Shown: one piece after another, positions 63,002 through 64,000 of the stretch | Layout of the letters: each line of letters begins with the position of its first letter | How positions within the stretch are numbered: the stretch's first letter is position 1 | DNA from: Phaeoceros laevis | Taxonomy: Eukaryota > Anthocerotophyta > Anthocerotopsida > Notothyladales | Assembly: GCA_049999765.1 (NCBI GenBank) | Contig: JBNGIQ010009426.1 | Coordinates: forward strand, 18,326 to 82,325 | DNA: 64,000 nucleotides | Direction: 5' to 3' | Position numbers and translations under genes: made by a program | Notes under the pieces: model-generated | The model's database searches: none | What the model was told of the DNA's origin: nothing | The model's input: the letters and a program-made list of their open reading frames with translations, nothing else

Positions 63002-64000
63002 TCATGGTCGACCCTCACAACTGCAACTCCCGTTTGCAAATCGATGCACGCGGTACCCATCCCTTACCACAATGTCTCTATGTTCAAGCCTTGACATGAT
63101 TTCCGTGGAGCTGTGGCAGTCACTGTACATGCGTAGATTCTTCGTTACCACCAGAGGTGTCCCACTCGGAGTGTTCAACAGACCAAACGCCACAGCTAGC
63201 TTCTCCGCATGCCCACATAGCACATCTTCCTTCTCCTTCTGACTGGGTGGATTCAACACCAACTTTGTGTGAGGTACGTGGCCTCCTTCCTGCTTCACAT
63301 GTGCATTTGTGCTCTCTACCTTAAGCGCAATATCCTTTCTCCTTTCGCCCACCAGAAATCTGTGTACCTCCTTATTCACCTCAATGCTCGCCACTGCAGG
63401 TTTCTTGTTAGCTCCTGCTGCCCTTCTCTGTGTTTCAATCATGTCTACATCGGTCCACCTACCTGCATCTGCGTAGGCATTGGCCATGAGCACATAGGCA
63501 GACGCCATCTGAGGGTCCAGCCTAACAATGCTTTCAAAACAACACACAGCCCTCTCTATATCCCCGTGACTATTGCAGGCATTCAACAAACACGTCAAGC
63601 CCACCACATTACTTTGGCCTTCACATGATAACAGCATCTTCTCTGCCTCATCTAATTGACCAGCGCGTGCAAGAAGATCAATCATGCAGATGTAATGCTC
63701 AATAGAAGGTTTGATGCCATGCTGTTCAGCCATGGAATCCAAGAGTTTGCGACCCTTGTGAACCAGTCCCTCATGACTGCATGCTACTAGAAGGCAAGTA
63801 AAAGTAACATCATCAGGATGAACACCGGCAACTAACATCTCCTCAAAACAAGCTAGTGCCTTGCGACCTTCATCACAAGCACCATACCCAGCAACCAGGG
63901 CTGTCCATGTCACCACATCCTTTGTGTCCATGCTGTCAAAAACTTGGCGTGCATCTTCCAGCTCACCACATTTTGCATACATGTCCACCAGGCACTTGCT
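63002..64000 (-). CDS. PPR protein, DYW:KP type, runs off the right edge
   Basis: Minus-strand C-terminal 330 residues of a PLS-class editing factor; the N-terminus lies beyond 64000. S motif (VDMYAKCGELEDARQVF), P, L, S, E1 (LTCLLNACNSHGD), E2, KKPAVASIEV in the PG-box position, then the deaminase-like domain: CGHAEKLAVAFGLL (HxE kept), NLRMYSDCHSSTEIMSRLEH, IVVRDGYRVHRFANGSC and terminal CSCEGRP. The KP/GRP variant is associated with U-to-C editing in hornworts, lycophytes and ferns. The first Cys of the zinc CxxCH is Tyr (codon TAC at 63125-63127, one transition from TGC), so catalysis is probably lost unless the base is an error. It is a close paralogue of the fragments at 19.1-21.2 kb and a relative of the gene at 4348-5517. 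Confidence 0.9.
   Translation of the reverse strand, partial: SKCLVDMYAKCGELEDARQVFDSMDTKDVVTWTALVAGYGACDEGRKALACFEEMLVAGVHPDDVTFTCLLVACSHEGLVHKGRKLLDSMAEQHGIKPSIEHYICMIDLLARAGQLDEAEKMLLSCEGQSNVVGLTCLLNACNSHGDIERAVCCFESIVRLDPQMASAYVLMANAYADAGRWTDVDMIETQRRAAGANKKPAVASIEVNKEVHRFLVGERRKDIALKVESTNAHVKQEGGHVPHTKLVLNPPSQKEKEDVLCGHAEKLAVAFGLLNTPSGTPLVVTKNLRMYSDCHSSTEIMSRLEHRDIVVRDGYRVHRFANGSCSCEGRP

Overview
The window is nuclear DNA of a land plant, and I think of a seedless vascular plant, most likely a fern (a lycophyte such as Isoetes or a hornwort are alternatives). The evidence is two PPR editing factors whose C-terminal domain is the DYW:KP variant, with a KKPA motif in place of the PG box and a terminal Gly-Arg-Pro instead of Asp-Tyr-Trp. 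That variant is known from hornworts, lycophytes and ferns, the lineages with U-to-C organelle RNA editing. Two further long PPR genes are of the WW type (PGQSWWTD). The host genes are plant genes with spliceosomal introns, and there are four assembly gaps.

Layout. From 1 to 4.3 kb: intergenic DNA and a decayed L-gulonolactone-oxidase-like pseudogene. From 4.3 to 8.3 kb: the C-terminal half of a DYW:KP PPR gene, abutting a broken Helitron Rep/helicase. From 8.3 to 17.3 kb: simple repeats, a gap, a 105-bp minisatellite and a long reverse-strand Copia element. From 17.7 to 25.5 kb: an 87-bp LTR with primer-binding site, PPR-KP fragments, a Gypsy integrase carrying a C-terminal PHD finger, a ParB-like ORF and an array of three perfect hairpins. 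From 26 to 30.2 kb: a U-box pseudogene and a Gypsy gag-pol. From 30.5 to 32.9 kb: a gap, a reverse-strand 18S rRNA pseudogene, its leader and a second hairpin-rich block. From 32.9 to 37.4 kb: Copia and Gypsy fragments nested in each other, with a SINE-like insert and a third hairpin block. From 37.5 to 39.6 kb: a Ulp1-like protease gene. From 40.3 to 42.3 kb: a Gypsy gag with its LTR. From 42.9 to 48.3 kb: a gene-rich island on the minus strand (XH-domain factor of DNA methylation, LOG2/LUL-type RING E3 ligase, nucleolin-like) plus an unidentified plus-strand ORF. From 48.5 to 50.2 kb: a nested palindrome, tandem duplications and tRNA-derived SINE heads. At 51.4-52.2 kb: a 4-coumarate:CoA ligase pseudogene. 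From 53.7 to 64 kb: a PPR cluster with two intact ORFs of 972 and 1057 residues, relics of a third copy with an LRR fragment embedded, and at the right edge a DYW:KP gene that runs off the window.

The intact genes suggest a locus of organelle RNA-processing factors, probably acting in chloroplast or mitochondrion, embedded in methylated retrotransposon DNA. Almost every broken ORF is cut by a TGA or TAG that one C-to-T or G-to-A change can explain, as expected from long-term cytosine methylation. The three points most worth following are: (1) an OSB-like PDF motif (WWDN...K) at the N terminus of one WW-type PPR protein, with two decayed copies beside the other PPR units; (2) a Gypsy integrase ending in a PHD finger, followed in the same orientation by an acidic, NLS-bearing, ParB-like ORF; (3) a dispersed family of hairpin arrays shared by the ParB-ORF flank and the rDNA leader flank.
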